Positions 48,649 to 56,186 of a stretch of DNA of 64,000 nt are shown here, one piece after another. Source of the stretch: Streptococcus sp. 596553 (GTDB lineage: Bacteria > Bacillota > Bacilli > Lactobacillales > Streptococcaceae); contig NZ_OXCQ01000010.1 in NCBI RefSeq assembly GCF_900411395.1, positions 1-64,000 on the forward strand, given 5' to 3'. Below the pieces are notes generated by a model, which had not been told where the DNA came from, searched no databases, and saw only the letters and a list, made by a program, of their open reading frames with translations. Made by a program: the position numbers and the translations under genes. Within the stretch, counting starts at the first letter, position 1. Each line of letters starts with the position of its first letter.

Positions 48649-48871
48649 AGGAAACTAAATTAATTTATCAGTTTCTAAAATGTGTTCACGATTCTAAAAG
48701 GCTGATACTATAGTATCCCGAATTCTAATTGGTATATGCCTCTTATTTAAGAGTAACTGAGATGCACTATATAAATAAAAATACATGGGTCAAAAGAGAC
48801 TTAAAATAAGGGTTTGTGCGTTGTAAACTACATATATTTTTTACCGTAAAAATACAAAAGTTTACACCTTA

Positions 48872-48902
48872 TGCCCCTTTTTTGCCCCTCTTTTCTTGAA
48901 CA
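48872..48902. other. Candidate attachment site, right
   Basis: GCCCCTTTTTTGCCCCTCTT followed by TTCTTGAACA. On the minus strand it reads as a coding tail (Pro-Ile-Val-Gln-Glu-Lys-Arg-Gly-Lys-Lys-Gly-Ala-stop) of the type found at the end of phage integrases, whose genes often overlap the att core. It probably marks the prophage end (attR) or the boundary of the older island. Confidence 0.5.
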
Positions 48903-48972
48903 ATAGGATTTAGATTTCTGTTTCTAAAGTTAAAAAATAAGCATTTTTGCAAAATAGAAATACAAGCTCTAA

Positions 48973-49036
48973 TTTTGTTAAGGTCAACAAAATTGGCAAC
49001 CAAGCGCTTTATAAAGCTATTTGTTGATGTCAACAA
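48973..49036. repeat. Two related palindromes at the prophage end
   Basis: TTGTTAAGGTCAACAA (48975-48990) and TTGTTGATGTCAACAA (49021-49036) differ at two positions and are each near-palindromic. Centres are 46 bp apart. They look like sites for a dimeric protein such as an excisionase or phage regulator. Confidence 0.65.
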
Positions 49037-49054
49037 GTCAATTTCAGAGCAAAC

Positions 49055-49082
49055 AAAAAAACCGCAAGCCTGAGCCTGCGGT
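49055..49082 (-). terminator. Terminator after the DUF2335-type gene
   Basis: CCGCAGGCTCAGGCTTGCGG followed by seven T on the minus strand. Confidence 0.9.
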
Positions 49083-49088
49083 GAGTAA

Positions 49089-49520
49089 CTATTCTTTGTC
49101 TTTGTTTTTATTTCGATTATTCCCTGTAAACAAACTAATTAGCCCTAGTGCAGTTGTTCCAGTTAAAAAACTACCTGCAATTTGTTTACCTGTTGCTATT
49201 AAGTAAATTCCACCAATAGTAACAACGAGGGCGATTAAAAAGCCAAATAACTGTCCCAATTTATGAGAAGTAATATTCCCTGATAAGTATTTATCTTCCA
49301 TAGCCCTACGATGTTGGCTCTCTGCAATACCATTATCAATAATCTTTTGAACAGCACCCGGATATAGCTCTTTATATCCTTTGAGAATATCTGGATGAGG
49401 TAGGTCACCTTGATAGATTTCCAACTTCTGTAAAACTACTTGACGCTGTTCATGTGGTAATCGATCGACTTCATCAACGATATTATTGACTTCAATCAAA
49501 TCTTTATTCTCGGTATCCAA
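49089..49520 (-). CDS. DUF2335-like membrane protein, prophage cargo
   Basis: A 143-residue protein with an acidic helical N-terminal half and two hydrophobic segments near the C-terminus (about 90-108 and 113-132), then a short Asn/Lys tail. The pattern 'LPHPDILKGYKELYPGAVQKIIDN' followed by 'MAE..'-type helix and two membrane helices is that of DUF2335 proteins. It lies after the lysin, the usual place for genes that alter the lysogen. Function unknown. It overlaps the small secreted gene upstream by 17 bp. Confidence 0.75.
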   Translation of the reverse strand: MDTENKDLIEVNNIVDEVDRLPHEQRQVVLQKLEIYQGDLPHPDILKGYKELYPGAVQKIIDNGIAESQHRRAMEDKYLSGNITSHKLGQLFGFLIALVVTIGGIYLIATGKQIAGSFLTGTTALGLISLFTGNNRNKNKDKE

Positions 49521-49710
49521 ATTTCATTACCTCTTTCTGAATGCCCATCGTTGATTTCTTGTAATCACTTTTGACTTTCTTCCAGTCTGGGACTGTATCA
49601 GCTTTTACTTTTGGAATGTTCTGGTTAAAGCTAAAAATAGGCAATACAATTGCTGTCATACCAAGTAAAAAAGACTTTAAGTATTGAGGCTGTTTTGTAT
49701 TTTTTAACAT
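49504..49710 (-). CDS. Small secreted protein, prophage cargo
   Basis: A 68-residue product with a clear export signal: basic start MLKNTKQPQYLKS, hydrophobic core LLGMTAIVLPIFSF and a possible cleavage site at VKADT near residue 38, leaving a mature part of about 30 residues rich in Lys. AGGAGGA precedes the ATG with good spacing, so it is a real gene despite its size. It is co-transcribed with the DUF2335-like gene. Confidence 0.7.
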   Translation of the reverse strand: MLKNTKQPQYLKSFLLGMTAIVLPIFSFNQNIPKVKADTVPDWKKVKSDYKKSTMGIQKEVMKFGYRE

Positions 49711-49804
49711 ACCAAATTCCTCCTACTCGCTCCATAATATTTTTTGAATTAACTTGATTATGACATCTTTCTTTAAAAAAGTCAGTCTTTCTTACTCTTT
49801 TTAA

Positions 49805-49840
49805 CAAAAAAAATCCCCACAAGAACGAGTCCTGTGGGGT
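49805..49840 (-). terminator. Terminator of the prophage late operon
   Basis: CCCCACAGGA-CTCG-TTCTTGTGGGG followed by eight T on the minus strand, 50 bp after the lysin stop. Confidence 0.92.
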
Positions 49841-49886
49841 AGATACACATTTTAGAAAAGTTTTCCTTTCATTTTATTTTTTAAAA

Positions 49887-50813
49887 TTATTTAACTGTAA
49901 TCAAGCCGTCTGGCTCAACTGCGAACTCTGGCTTGTCTGCCATTGTTCCGTCTGCGGACTGGACGAAGGCGTTTGATACCATAGCACCTTCTTTACCGTC
50001 TAGGTAATACCAGGTATCCTTGTACTTGACCCATCCTGTCTTCATAGCGCCCTCTGTGTCAAAATAATACCACTTATCAGCGATTTTCTTCCAGCCTGTA
50101 GCCATTTCGCCTGATTGGTCAAAGTAGTACCAGTTGCCGTCTGTGTGCTTCTTCCAGCGGTCTGCAAGCATATAGCCTGAGCCGTCGAAGTAATACCAGG
50201 TTCCGTTGATTTTCTCAAACTTGTCTTTTGGATAAGAGCCGTCTGAGTGTACATACCAATAGCCTGTATCGTTCTTCTGCCAGCCTACTTCGATCGTCAA
50301 GCCACTTTCAATATCTCGCTTAAACTGTTCACGGCTAACACCCCATTTCGCAAGATAAGGATACGGGTCAACGTGGTCGCTACTGTTATCCGGCTGGTTA
50401 TTCGTACAGTATTCATGCGTTTTGATACCTGCCAAGTCGTCTGTATCAAGAGTTTTCGGCAAACCTGCTTCATCTGCTAGATTTCGTAGCAATTCGATAT
50501 AAAGGCGATAGTCTGTCATGAACTCTTCTTTAGTTGAATGGCTTTCAATCAATTCAACTGCTGCATAGGTCTCAGCATTCCAACCACCCCCAACGTCCCA
50601 GGCACCATTATCAACAGGTCCTACCTGCATAACACGGCCATTTCCAACGACATGAGAAAAGAACCCAAGTCCAGGGTCCTTTCTATAGTGGTAGTCCGCC
50701 TCATTTTGAGCAGTTGAGTTGCGGTTGCCTGTTGAGTGAGCATGTACTTGTCTATAAGGTTGCACTCCGACTTGTGGCAAGCCTGTACGTAGTCTGCTTG
50801 TATCGATACCCAT
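49887..50813 (-). CDS. Choline-binding phage lysin, LytA-type amidase
   Basis: A 308-residue N-acetylmuramoyl-L-alanine amidase. The N-terminal Amidase_2 domain (1-175) has zinc ligands in 'HAHSTGN', '[11 protein letters not shown]' and the fold of LytA; a linker precedes choline-binding repeats (about 180-290) and the LytA-like end '[17 protein letters not shown]'. Compared with LytA from memory (318 residues) about 11 residues are missing in the last repeat. ATG 50813 follows GGAGGGAG; the upstream ATG at 50828 lies inside the holin gene. Released to the wall by the holin upstream, it lyses the host and needs wall choline from the lic pathway. Confidence 0.95.
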   Translation of the reverse strand: MGIDTSRLRTGLPQVGVQPYRQVHAHSTGNRNSTAQNEADYHYRKDPGLGFFSHVVGNGRVMQVGPVDNGAWDVGGGWNAETYAAVELIESHSTKEEFMTDYRLYIELLRNLADEAGLPKTLDTDDLAGIKTHEYCTNNQPDNSSDHVDPYPYLAKWGVSREQFKRDIESGLTIEVGWQKNDTGYWYVHSDGSYPKDKFEKINGTWYYFDGSGYMLADRWKKHTDGNWYYFDQSGEMATGWKKIADKWYYFDTEGAMKTGWVKYKDTWYYLDGKEGAMVSNAFVQSADGTMADKPEFAVEPDGLITVK

Positions 50814-50815
50814 CC

Positions 50816-51145
50816 CTACTCCCTCCAAGCGTCATTCATCTGCTTCACGGCTGACTCCACAAAGGTGTCCAAGTCCTTGTTCGTCATGCTGATGTTATAT
50901 TTGGTCAGCTCTGCACGGATTTTAGCACGAGCCTGTGCCAATTTTTCATCTCCCTTGTAGCCAGTTTCAGCAGCTACCTGCTCAACGGCATTTACTGCGT
51001 TCTTGGCTAGGATTTCAGCGATTTTTACCGCCTTTTCTCCACCTTTTCGTAAAAGATAATCTTTTACTGCTTTTACGATATTTCCTACTGCTACAGCTAA
51101 AAAGCCTGTCGCAAAGGCAATGATGAGTTCGTTAAATTGTGTCAT
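50816..51145 (-). CDS. Phage holin, LLH family
   Basis: A 109-residue protein with one N-terminal membrane helix (about 5-24) and a long charged amphipathic helix region, ending in a short helix with Asp and Glu. This matches the LLH family of phage holins that form the lysis pore. The stop lies three bases before the lysin start, and the lysin ribosome site is within its last codons, so translation is coupled. Confidence 0.88.
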   Translation of the reverse strand: MTQFNELIIAFATGFLAVAVGNIVKAVKDYLLRKGGEKAVKIAEILAKNAVNAVEQVAAETGYKGDEKLAQARAKIRAELTKYNISMTNKDLDTFVESAVKQMNDAWRE

Positions 51146-51149
51146 ATGT

Positions 51150-51917
51150 TTATCCTCCTATAGTTGGTAATGTTGTAGGCCACTCATCTTCTGTTAAATA
51201 AGAAAATGGGTTGACGTGATTTTGCTCCACGCCTAATTCACTAGTTACAATCTGCAACTTCAATCCACTTTTTTCGCTATACTCTTTATAATGGTTATAC
51301 TTATAATGAATAATCACAGCACCCGTTCCTTGTGCACCTTCTGAATTTTCAGCACTTGCAGTATTAGAATAAATATCATTATAAGTATTAAATATAGTCT
51401 GAGCTACATCATCAACAGGTTTAAAACCATCAATAGATAAGTTATCATCTGACTCATAACTGCCTGGATCTAGTATTAAATTAGTATCAGGTCTAATTGC
51501 ACTAGTGTTAATTTTAAGTTCAAACTTAACATGTACAACATTATTTATACGTCTGAAATACATTCTGTTTATGACATTTTTATTCGTATCATACTGCCAA
51601 CCTAACACCCAACCAGTGTCACCTTCAACAACTTTCCAACCTTGATTTCCACCATCAGTAATCTTAATCCATTTTAAAGCACCGTTAGTTTTAGCTGTGT
51701 CGATGTAAGTCACTCCTATTTCTGCACTTATACGCCCTTCTGGTGAGCCAGTGCCACGGATTTCATGCCCTACATTATCTGGTAACGGTAGGGTGACATG
51801 ATTGCCTCCAACAATTCCAAGGGTAATTCCTGTCAGTGTCAGCCTTGGTTCAGGCTTTTGGCTCAGCTCCTTGACATCTCGCCCAACTGTTTGGGCAAAT
51901 TCCTCTAAATTACTCAT
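51150..51917 (-). CDS. Phage tail/receptor-binding protein
   Basis: A 255-residue protein beginning MSNLEEFAQTVGRDVKELSQ, a coiled-coil start shared with the next gene upstream, followed by a mainly beta domain rich in Gly, Asn and Tyr. Such a domain order is usual for small tail-tip or fibre proteins. ATG 51917 is used, since the frame before it runs into the stop of the previous gene. No catalytic motif is seen. Target receptor unknown, presumably a wall glycopolymer. Confidence 0.65.
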   Translation of the reverse strand: MSNLEEFAQTVGRDVKELSQKPEPRLTLTGITLGIVGGNHVTLPLPDNVGHEIRGTGSPEGRISAEIGVTYIDTAKTNGALKWIKITDGGNQGWKVVEGDTGWVLGWQYDTNKNVINRMYFRRINNVVHVKFELKINTSAIRPDTNLILDPGSYESDDNLSIDGFKPVDDVAQTIFNTYNDIYSNTASAENSEGAQGTGAVIIHYKYNHYKEYSEKSGLKLQIVTSELGVEQNHVNPFSYLTEDEWPTTLPTIGG

Positions 51918-51922
51918 AGCGA

Positions 51923-52255
51923 TCACGCTTTCGCTGCATTATAGGTTGCGACCAAGTCAACATTGGCAATCTGATCTACACGTCCGCTGACTTCAGTTAC
52001 TTTGCCAAGAAGTGCGCTATTTTCATCTTGTCCCATACTTGTGATTTTTTCCGCGATTTCTTTCAGTGTGTCAAGATTTTCAGGCGTTCCCTCACCCAAG
52101 ATTTCAGCCTTAACCTCGGATTTAGCTTGAGTGACTGCCTGAGAGATAGCTTGCGTCATTGCTGAGGTTTCTACTTTAGTGCTGACGCTCTGCTTAACTT
52201 CCTTGATATCTGCTCCAACTGCTTGTGCGAATGCTGTTAATTTTGTTGTGTCCAT
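51923..52255 (-). CDS. Coiled-coil phage tail protein
   Basis: A 110-residue, almost wholly helical protein: MDTTKLTAFAQAVGADIKEV, then Ser/Thr/Gln-rich heptads and 'ENLDTLKEIAEKI'. The 'LxxFAQxVGxDIKEV' start is repeated in the next gene, which suggests that both assemble on the same tail structure. Typical of phage fibre adaptors in streptococcal phages. Confidence 0.7.
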   Translation of the reverse strand: MDTTKLTAFAQAVGADIKEVKQSVSTKVETSAMTQAISQAVTQAKSEVKAEILGEGTPENLDTLKEIAEKITSMGQDENSALLGKVTEVSGRVDQIANVDLVATYNAAKA

Positions 52256-52261
52256 TTTTTT

Positions 52262-52747
52262 CTATACCTTTCCAATATTATAAAAGAAGAGTAGATCGGG
52301 AAATTCCGGACATGCTCCACCTTCTCTTGCAGGTCTTCCTGCAAGTTGTTTTTTTACTTCTTTTTCGATGTCTAATTCCTTCAAAGTGTAGACATCTTCC
52401 GTAACCAATTCTTTATCTGAGTCTTCAATTTCAATATAAGTATCTCTATCGCTTGGGAAGATATACCCTCCAACCGAGATTTCCACTCGGTATTTTCCGC
52501 TTGGTAGAATACTATCTAAATTAAAATTGACAGAATGGCTAGTGACGGGAGCAGTTGTCTTCCACCTGCGTTGTCCCTTTGTTAGAGTAACAACCGCATC
52601 TTGACCCTCAAATAAGGTCATGACACGGTAATTTTCATCTAACAATTCAAATCCAAAAGTAGAAGACAAATCCCCTTGTTTAATAAGGTCGCCACCATCA
52701 ATCCGAACCAAATTGGTTGTATTAACTCTACGTTTGTTACAACCCAT
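52262..52747 (-). CDS. Baseplate upper protein-like (BppU N-terminal type)
   Basis: A 161-residue protein with the beta-sandwich pattern of BppU-type N-terminal domains: 'VRIDGGDLIKQGDLSSTFGF', 'FEGQDAVVTLTKGQRRWKTT', 'LPSGKYRVEISVGGYIFPSD'. These connect receptor-binding proteins to the baseplate in siphophages of lactic bacteria; here in a myophage setting. ATG 52747 follows AGAGGTG. The C-terminal part is helical. Confidence 0.7.
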   Translation of the reverse strand: MGCNKRRVNTTNLVRIDGGDLIKQGDLSSTFGFELLDENYRVMTLFEGQDAVVTLTKGQRRWKTTAPVTSHSVNFNLDSILPSGKYRVEISVGGYIFPSDRDTYIEIEDSDKELVTEDVYTLKELDIEKEVKKQLAGRPAREGGACPEFPDLLFFYNIGKV

Positions 52748-52760
52748 TCTGCACCTCTTT

Positions 52761-53198
52761 CTAATCATCTACTAAGATGTCTTCCTTAATCTCCAATTTT
52801 TCAAAATCGTTGAATAAGCGGTCTATGTAGCCATTACCTCCTAAAGCCTTGTAGCTTTTGTGCAGACTTTCCACTAGGGAAAATTCGTCTTTTGAAGTGA
52901 ACCCTCTACGAATAGCCCGTCGCATATCACGGTCAAGGCGCAACTTCATTGTATTTAGATGCGCCTCGTCGTGTACTTTTAACTTCTCTTGTACTTCATC
53001 GATTTTGGAATTGCTATCTTTAGCGGTAGTCTGGACATCTTCAATCTGTTTCTTGACATCGGTTAGTTCCGAGACGATTTTATCTGTTTCTTCTTTTGTT
53101 TTCTTCGGCATTTTATAGCCTAACCAAGCCACGACGATTGGCGTCGCTACTGGTAGCACATTCATAAAGAAATGTTCTGTTTGTTGTAAGACATCCAT
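52761..53198 (-). CDS. Phage protein with one TM helix and coiled coil
   Basis: A 145-residue protein with one hydrophobic segment near residues 14-27 ('NVLPVATPIVVAWLGY'), then a strongly charged coiled coil (about 35-80) and a helical C-terminal part. Membrane-anchored coiled-coil proteins are common near the lysis genes of streptococcal phages. Role unknown; a holin-like or spanin-like function is only a guess. Confidence 0.6.
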   Translation of the reverse strand: MDVLQQTEHFFMNVLPVATPIVVAWLGYKMPKKTKEETDKIVSELTDVKKQIEDVQTTAKDSNSKIDEVQEKLKVHDEAHLNTMKLRLDRDMRRAIRRGFTSKDEFSLVESLHKSYKALGGNGYIDRLFNDFEKLEIKEDILVDD

Positions 53199-53208
53199 AA
53201 GCACCTCG

Positions 53209-53361
53209 CTAGTCTGCCAAATGGCTCAAACCACGTCTCTTCAATTCCTTGCGCACACGGTCCTTCCAGCGTTTATGTACCCATGAAAAGTCAACTGCTT
53301 CACGTTCCAGTAGGTTGATGTACATGTCGATTTTTGCCTGGTCTAGTGTAATCTTACTCAT
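53209..53361 (-). CDS. Small basic phage protein, 50 residues
   Basis: A highly charged protein starting MSKITLDQAKIDMYINLLER. The start at 53361 has an excellent GGAGG seven to eight bases upstream, inside the end of the previous gene. Short proteins at this location occur in many streptococcal phages (some of the XkdX kind), but this one lacks the XkdX Trp pattern. Function unknown. Confidence 0.65.
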   Translation of the reverse strand: MSKITLDQAKIDMYINLLEREAVDFSWVHKRWKDRVRKELKRRGLSHLAD

Positions 53362-53956
53362 TGTTGCTACCTCCATTGTTTTCACTAGTGCTCGCTTCGC
53401 TTGTCGGTGTAGGAATTTCATGTTCTGTCTCGCTTTCTGTTGGTTGTTCTACTGCTGGTGCAGGTTGGATAGGCGCTTCTGCTACTGGTTGTTCAGTAGT
53501 TGGTTGCGCTGGTGCTGGTTCTGCTTCTTCAGCTTGGTTTTCTGTGTCCGTAACCTGAGGGGTGTCCTCCTCTGCCTCCTCTTTCTCCTCCTGGTCAGAC
53601 TCTCCTTGAGCTTCCAGCTCTTCCAATCGTGCTGAGATATCCTCAATATCCTGAGCATTCTGGAGATTGACCTTCTGCATGCCATCCATGAGCTGATTGG
53701 CTCTCTCCAGCGCTTCCGTCGTCTTAGCCAGTTGTTCTTGCGTTTTAGCCAATTGTTCTTGGTTTTTGACAATGGCACTAGTTGGGTCAAGTTCGGTTCG
53801 TAAAATCTCTTTGACTGCTTCAATGAGCGTTTCGTCCGTATCACCCAAACGGTCACCCTCTAACTCACGAGTGAAAAAAGTAAACGGCTTGTCACATTGA
53901 ATAGAGACTTCCGTCTTGCCAACTCTAAAAAATTTATTTACTAATACATATTCCAT
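53354..53956 (-). CDS. Phage protein with acidic Pro/Glu-rich tail
   Basis: A 200-residue protein. Residues 1-65 form a small globular domain; 66-120 form a coiled coil with the near-repeat QEQLAK-TQEQLAK; 120-200 is a disordered tail rich in Glu, Pro, Gln and Thr. It resembles DUF1366-type streptococcal phage proteins, with low certainty. The tail's composition is unlike that of its neighbours and suggests a flexible spacer. It overlaps the next gene by 8 bp. Confidence 0.65.
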   Translation of the reverse strand: MEYVLVNKFFRVGKTEVSIQCDKPFTFFTRELEGDRLGDTDETLIEAVKEILRTELDPTSAIVKNQEQLAKTQEQLAKTTEALERANQLMDGMQKVNLQNAQDIEDISARLEELEAQGESDQEEKEEAEEDTPQVTDTENQAEEAEPAPAQPTTEQPVAEAPIQPAPAVEQPTESETEHEIPTPTSEASTSENNGGSNNE

Positions 53957-53973
53957 GTTTAATGTTCTCCTGA

Positions 53974-54381
53974 TTATTTAAAATAAAAGTATAGTGAATC
54001 GTTTCTAGTGACATTACTTTTGAATACTTGTCTTTGATTATCGTCTTTAAATGAGATATAGAGCGCACTTCCTCTACTGTAATTATCTGGCCTTGTATCC
54101 CTATCGTACAACCGCGCATACTTCGCATAAACAGTTGTAATTGTATTGTTCTGGTGCTTAATCCGTACTTTAACATCCTTTACTTTGCTCTCGTCACGAT
54201 ATTTATTGTTGAAATCACTTAAATCTATTGAATCAAAAATCAAATAGCCTTGTGATTCAAACGGAGTTCTTAGATTCTGGAAATATCCAACATAGACCCA
54301 TTTCTCCCAAACCAAACGATTACCAACATACCGTTCTACAATCTCATGTCCTCCGACATAAATTCCTTCTCTTGTAGCCAT
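53974..54381 (-). CDS. Phage hypothetical protein, 135 residues
   Basis: A soluble mixed alpha/beta protein starting MATREGIYVGGHEIVERYVG, rich in Tyr, Arg and Asp. 'GGHEIVERYVGNRLVWEKW' is a phrase frequent in small tail proteins of streptococcal phages. No enzyme motif. It follows the fibre-like gene by 8 bp. Confidence 0.65.
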   Translation of the reverse strand: MATREGIYVGGHEIVERYVGNRLVWEKWVYVGYFQNLRTPFESQGYLIFDSIDLSDFNNKYRDESKVKDVKVRIKHQNNTITTVYAKYARLYDRDTRPDNYSRGSALYISFKDDNQRQVFKSNVTRNDSLYFYFK

Positions 54382-54389
54382 AATACCAC

Positions 54390-54878
54390 CTACTCATACA
54401 CATCATAGATTGTGTTGGGATCTTTAGTTCTGACTGCTTCATATTGGGCTTTTGAGCCATACCAATACTTCATTTGCTGGTTTCCGTTTTGGTTTACAAA
54501 TTTATTCGCGATCACTTCGGACGGTGTACTTGGAATTCCAAGCGCCGACCTGTTTACTCGTAGAACACCCGAGCTATCGACTGTAATCGTTGAATTGTCA
54601 GGTCGCACCACACCAGCCTGCCCACTAGTTGCAGTCTTTGCTTTCATCACACCATTTGACACTTCTGTTGTCTGATTATCCGGTCTGACGATACCGTTTG
54701 AGTTTGATGTAGCAACTGATATAGCTGATTGTGGTGTTGTAAATGTTTGTTTCAAAGTGGACACAGGTACTTTTTTCAATCCTGCTCCACTATGGATTAG
54801 CACCACATCTCTGTCAGATACATTGGATAACGTTGGCAAATCAGTAGCTTTTCTAACTTGGTTACTCATAATTACCAT
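54390..54878 (-). CDS. Phage tail fibre-like protein
   Basis: A 162-residue protein whose centre repeats the phrase GIVRPDN-x-T-T-x-V / GVVRPDNSTITVDSSGVL, a typical fibre shaft repeat. N-terminal 'ATDLPTLSNVSDRDVVLIHS' is also typical of fibre adaptor segments. I keep the start at 54878, which is nine bases from GGGAGG; the Met at 54869 would be too far. Probably part of the host-recognition apparatus. Confidence 0.7.
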   Translation of the reverse strand: MVIMSNQVRKATDLPTLSNVSDRDVVLIHSGAGLKKVPVSTLKQTFTTPQSAISVATSNSNGIVRPDNQTTEVSNGVMKAKTATSGQAGVVRPDNSTITVDSSGVLRVNRSALGIPSTPSEVIANKFVNQNGNQQMKYWYGSKAQYEAVRTKDPNTIYDVYE

Positions 54879-54882
54879 TCAT

Positions 54883-55332
54883 CTATTCCTCCCTTTCTAC
54901 TATTTGGTATTTCCAATCAGCTACGACTAGATTGTTGTTTTCGTCTCCTAACAATACATCATCATTGTCTTCAGCTTTGATTGGTACATAGAATCGATTC
55001 TGTAATACCATTTCTTCTAGCAATGACAATCGTTGTTCTTGCTCGGCGACTTCTCTTTTAGTAGCTTCATGATCTATGTAACTGGCTTGCTTTACATTGT
55101 CCACATTCCCCAAGCCTACCTGCGCCTTGGTTACATTGTGTGGGTTGTTGCGGTTGTTGATGTGAGCAGTAAGATCTGCTTGATTCGCTTTGTTTGTTGT
55201 TTGGTTGCCGATAATCTCTTCAAGACCGTCAATATCAGCAACTTTGTGACGGTGGGTTGCGTCGGCTTTGTTTTCCCATCGTTGCGCATCCTCAGCGCCG
55301 ATAATATCTCTTGACCTCCAGATTTTAGCCAT
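54883..55332 (-). CDS. Phage tail fibre-like protein with TKAQVGLGNVDN motif
   Basis: A 149-residue protein with 'HINNRNNPHNVTKAQVGLGN' followed by VDNVKQAS near the middle, a hallmark repeat of phage fibres, then a coiled coil (about 90-115). It probably connects the baseplate to the receptor-binding parts. The start overlaps the upstream gene by 8 bp. Confidence 0.8.
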   Translation of the reverse strand: MAKIWRSRDIIGAEDAQRWENKADATHRHKVADIDGLEEIIGNQTTNKANQADLTAHINNRNNPHNVTKAQVGLGNVDNVKQASYIDHEATKREVAEQEQRLSLLEEMVLQNRFYVPIKAEDNDDVLLGDENNNLVVADWKYQIVEREE

Positions 55333-55600
55333 CCGTTAGCACCTCCAGTCTATATTTGAATCGTGTCGTTGTTTCAATCGGAACGTATACATCAATAACA
55401 GACTGAGGTACATTTGAAGCGTCTAACAACTCAATCTTGTTAATTTCTCTGATTGAGTCTGGTACCAAGAAATCAATCAAAACAAAACGTTGCTCTCGTT
55501 GTTTCTGTATCGTCACAATTTGATTATCGTTCAACCTTGCTTTGTTGATTTTAGCTAGTACGGTTTCTGTAACTGTATTTAGTAACGTTTCTTTAATCAT
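55325..55600 (-). CDS. Phage protein, baseplate-associated, 91 residues
   Basis: A small protein that starts MIKETLLNTVTETVLAKINK, with two beta-strand pairs after the helix. The ATG at 55600 overlaps the end of the XkdU-like gene (ATGATTAA junction). Lies between the baseplate genes and the fibre genes, so a connector is likely. No family recognised. Confidence 0.65.
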   Translation of the reverse strand: MIKETLLNTVTETVLAKINKARLNDNQIVTIQKQREQRFVLIDFLVPDSIREINKIELLDASNVPQSVIDVYVPIETTTRFKYRLEVLTDG

Positions 55601-56186
55601 TGAATAAAACCTCCTCTTGTGGCCCTTCATATTCAAAAGGTGTCACTCCTACAACTGCATAACCTGCTCTAGCGAAATCTACTGAAGTCTTGAATAACCG
55701 TTCTTTCAATTTGACACGCTCTGTTACTGTCGGGATATGCGTATATCCCATATTTGCTGGTTTTATCGCATTGACAAAAATAACTGACTCTCTGAAAAGT
55801 CCGCTCGTTTCCGCACCAGACTCAATCAGTAAGACCTGATTAGCGAAATCTACTGAAGCCTTGTACTTTCCTTTTCCGAAAAGGTCGTCCAATTTGCGAA
55901 TTAAAAACCACCAAGAAAATGGTGGTCTCATATTGATACGCAGTAAAACACGCTCTCTTCTCCAGTCCAACGTATCGTCAGCATGAGCAACAATACCGTA
56001 GACTTCCTCAAATTTCGTTAAGGTAGGAACATCACAATACATAATAAACTGGTTCTTGATGAACTGCTCTAACGAGACAGTCCCGTCTTTAAACAGAGCG
56101 TTTTCAACTCGAACCAGTTCTTTCATATCTTTGACGCCCTCGTAGTAATCTGGAACGTATTCAGATAAGTTTACCTCTTTCACCAT
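55593..56186 (-). CDS. Baseplate protein, XkdU/DUF2313-type
   Basis: A 197-residue tail protein corresponding in position and pattern to XkdU (YmfQ, DUF2313): 'LSEYVPDYYEGVKDMKELV' at the start, central 'DWRRERVLLRINMRPPFSWW' and C-terminal 'NMGYTHIPTVTERV' typical of the fold. It is related to gp48-like wedge or tail-end proteins. Starts at the same base where the baseplate J gene ends. Confidence 0.85.
   Translation of the reverse strand: MVKEVNLSEYVPDYYEGVKDMKELVRVENALFKDGTVSLEQFIKNQFIMYCDVPTLTKFEEVYGIVAHADDTLDWRRERVLLRINMRPPFSWWFLIRKLDDLFGKGKYKASVDFANQVLLIESGAETSGLFRESVIFVNAIKPANMGYTHIPTVTERVKLKERLFKTSVDFARAGYAVVGVTPFEYEGPQEEVLFND

Larger units (their letters stand above)
40237..48871. 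mobile_element. Accessory island with ICE (Tn5252-type) and peptide-exporter remnants
   Basis: An 8.6-kb stretch of lower-G+C and mostly decayed or horizontally acquired genes between gdhA/BOX and the prophage. It includes ABC exporter remnants, Rgg regulator, C-terminal relaxase fragment, PHP-ATPase, PezAT and small unknown genes. Near-identical GCCCC-T6-GCCCC sequences stand at both ends. The order pezA-pezT-phosphoesterase-relaxase piece resembles, from memory, the variable part of pneumococcal pathogenicity island 1. Exact boundaries are inferred. Confidence 0.6.
48544..49054. other. Island-prophage junction, about 510 bp
   Basis: No gene. It contains a terminator (48611-48648), AT-rich sequence with GTAAA/TTTAC arms at about 48845-48867, the right attachment-like sequence (48872-48902) and two related palindromes (48973-48992 and 49021-49036). 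Confidence 0.6.

Noticed and set aside
53482..53856. 124-codon minus-strand ORF inside the Pro/Glu-rich phage gene
   Set aside because: Shadow of the real gene in another frame; its Arg/Leu/Gln runs come from the repeated Glu/Gln codons.
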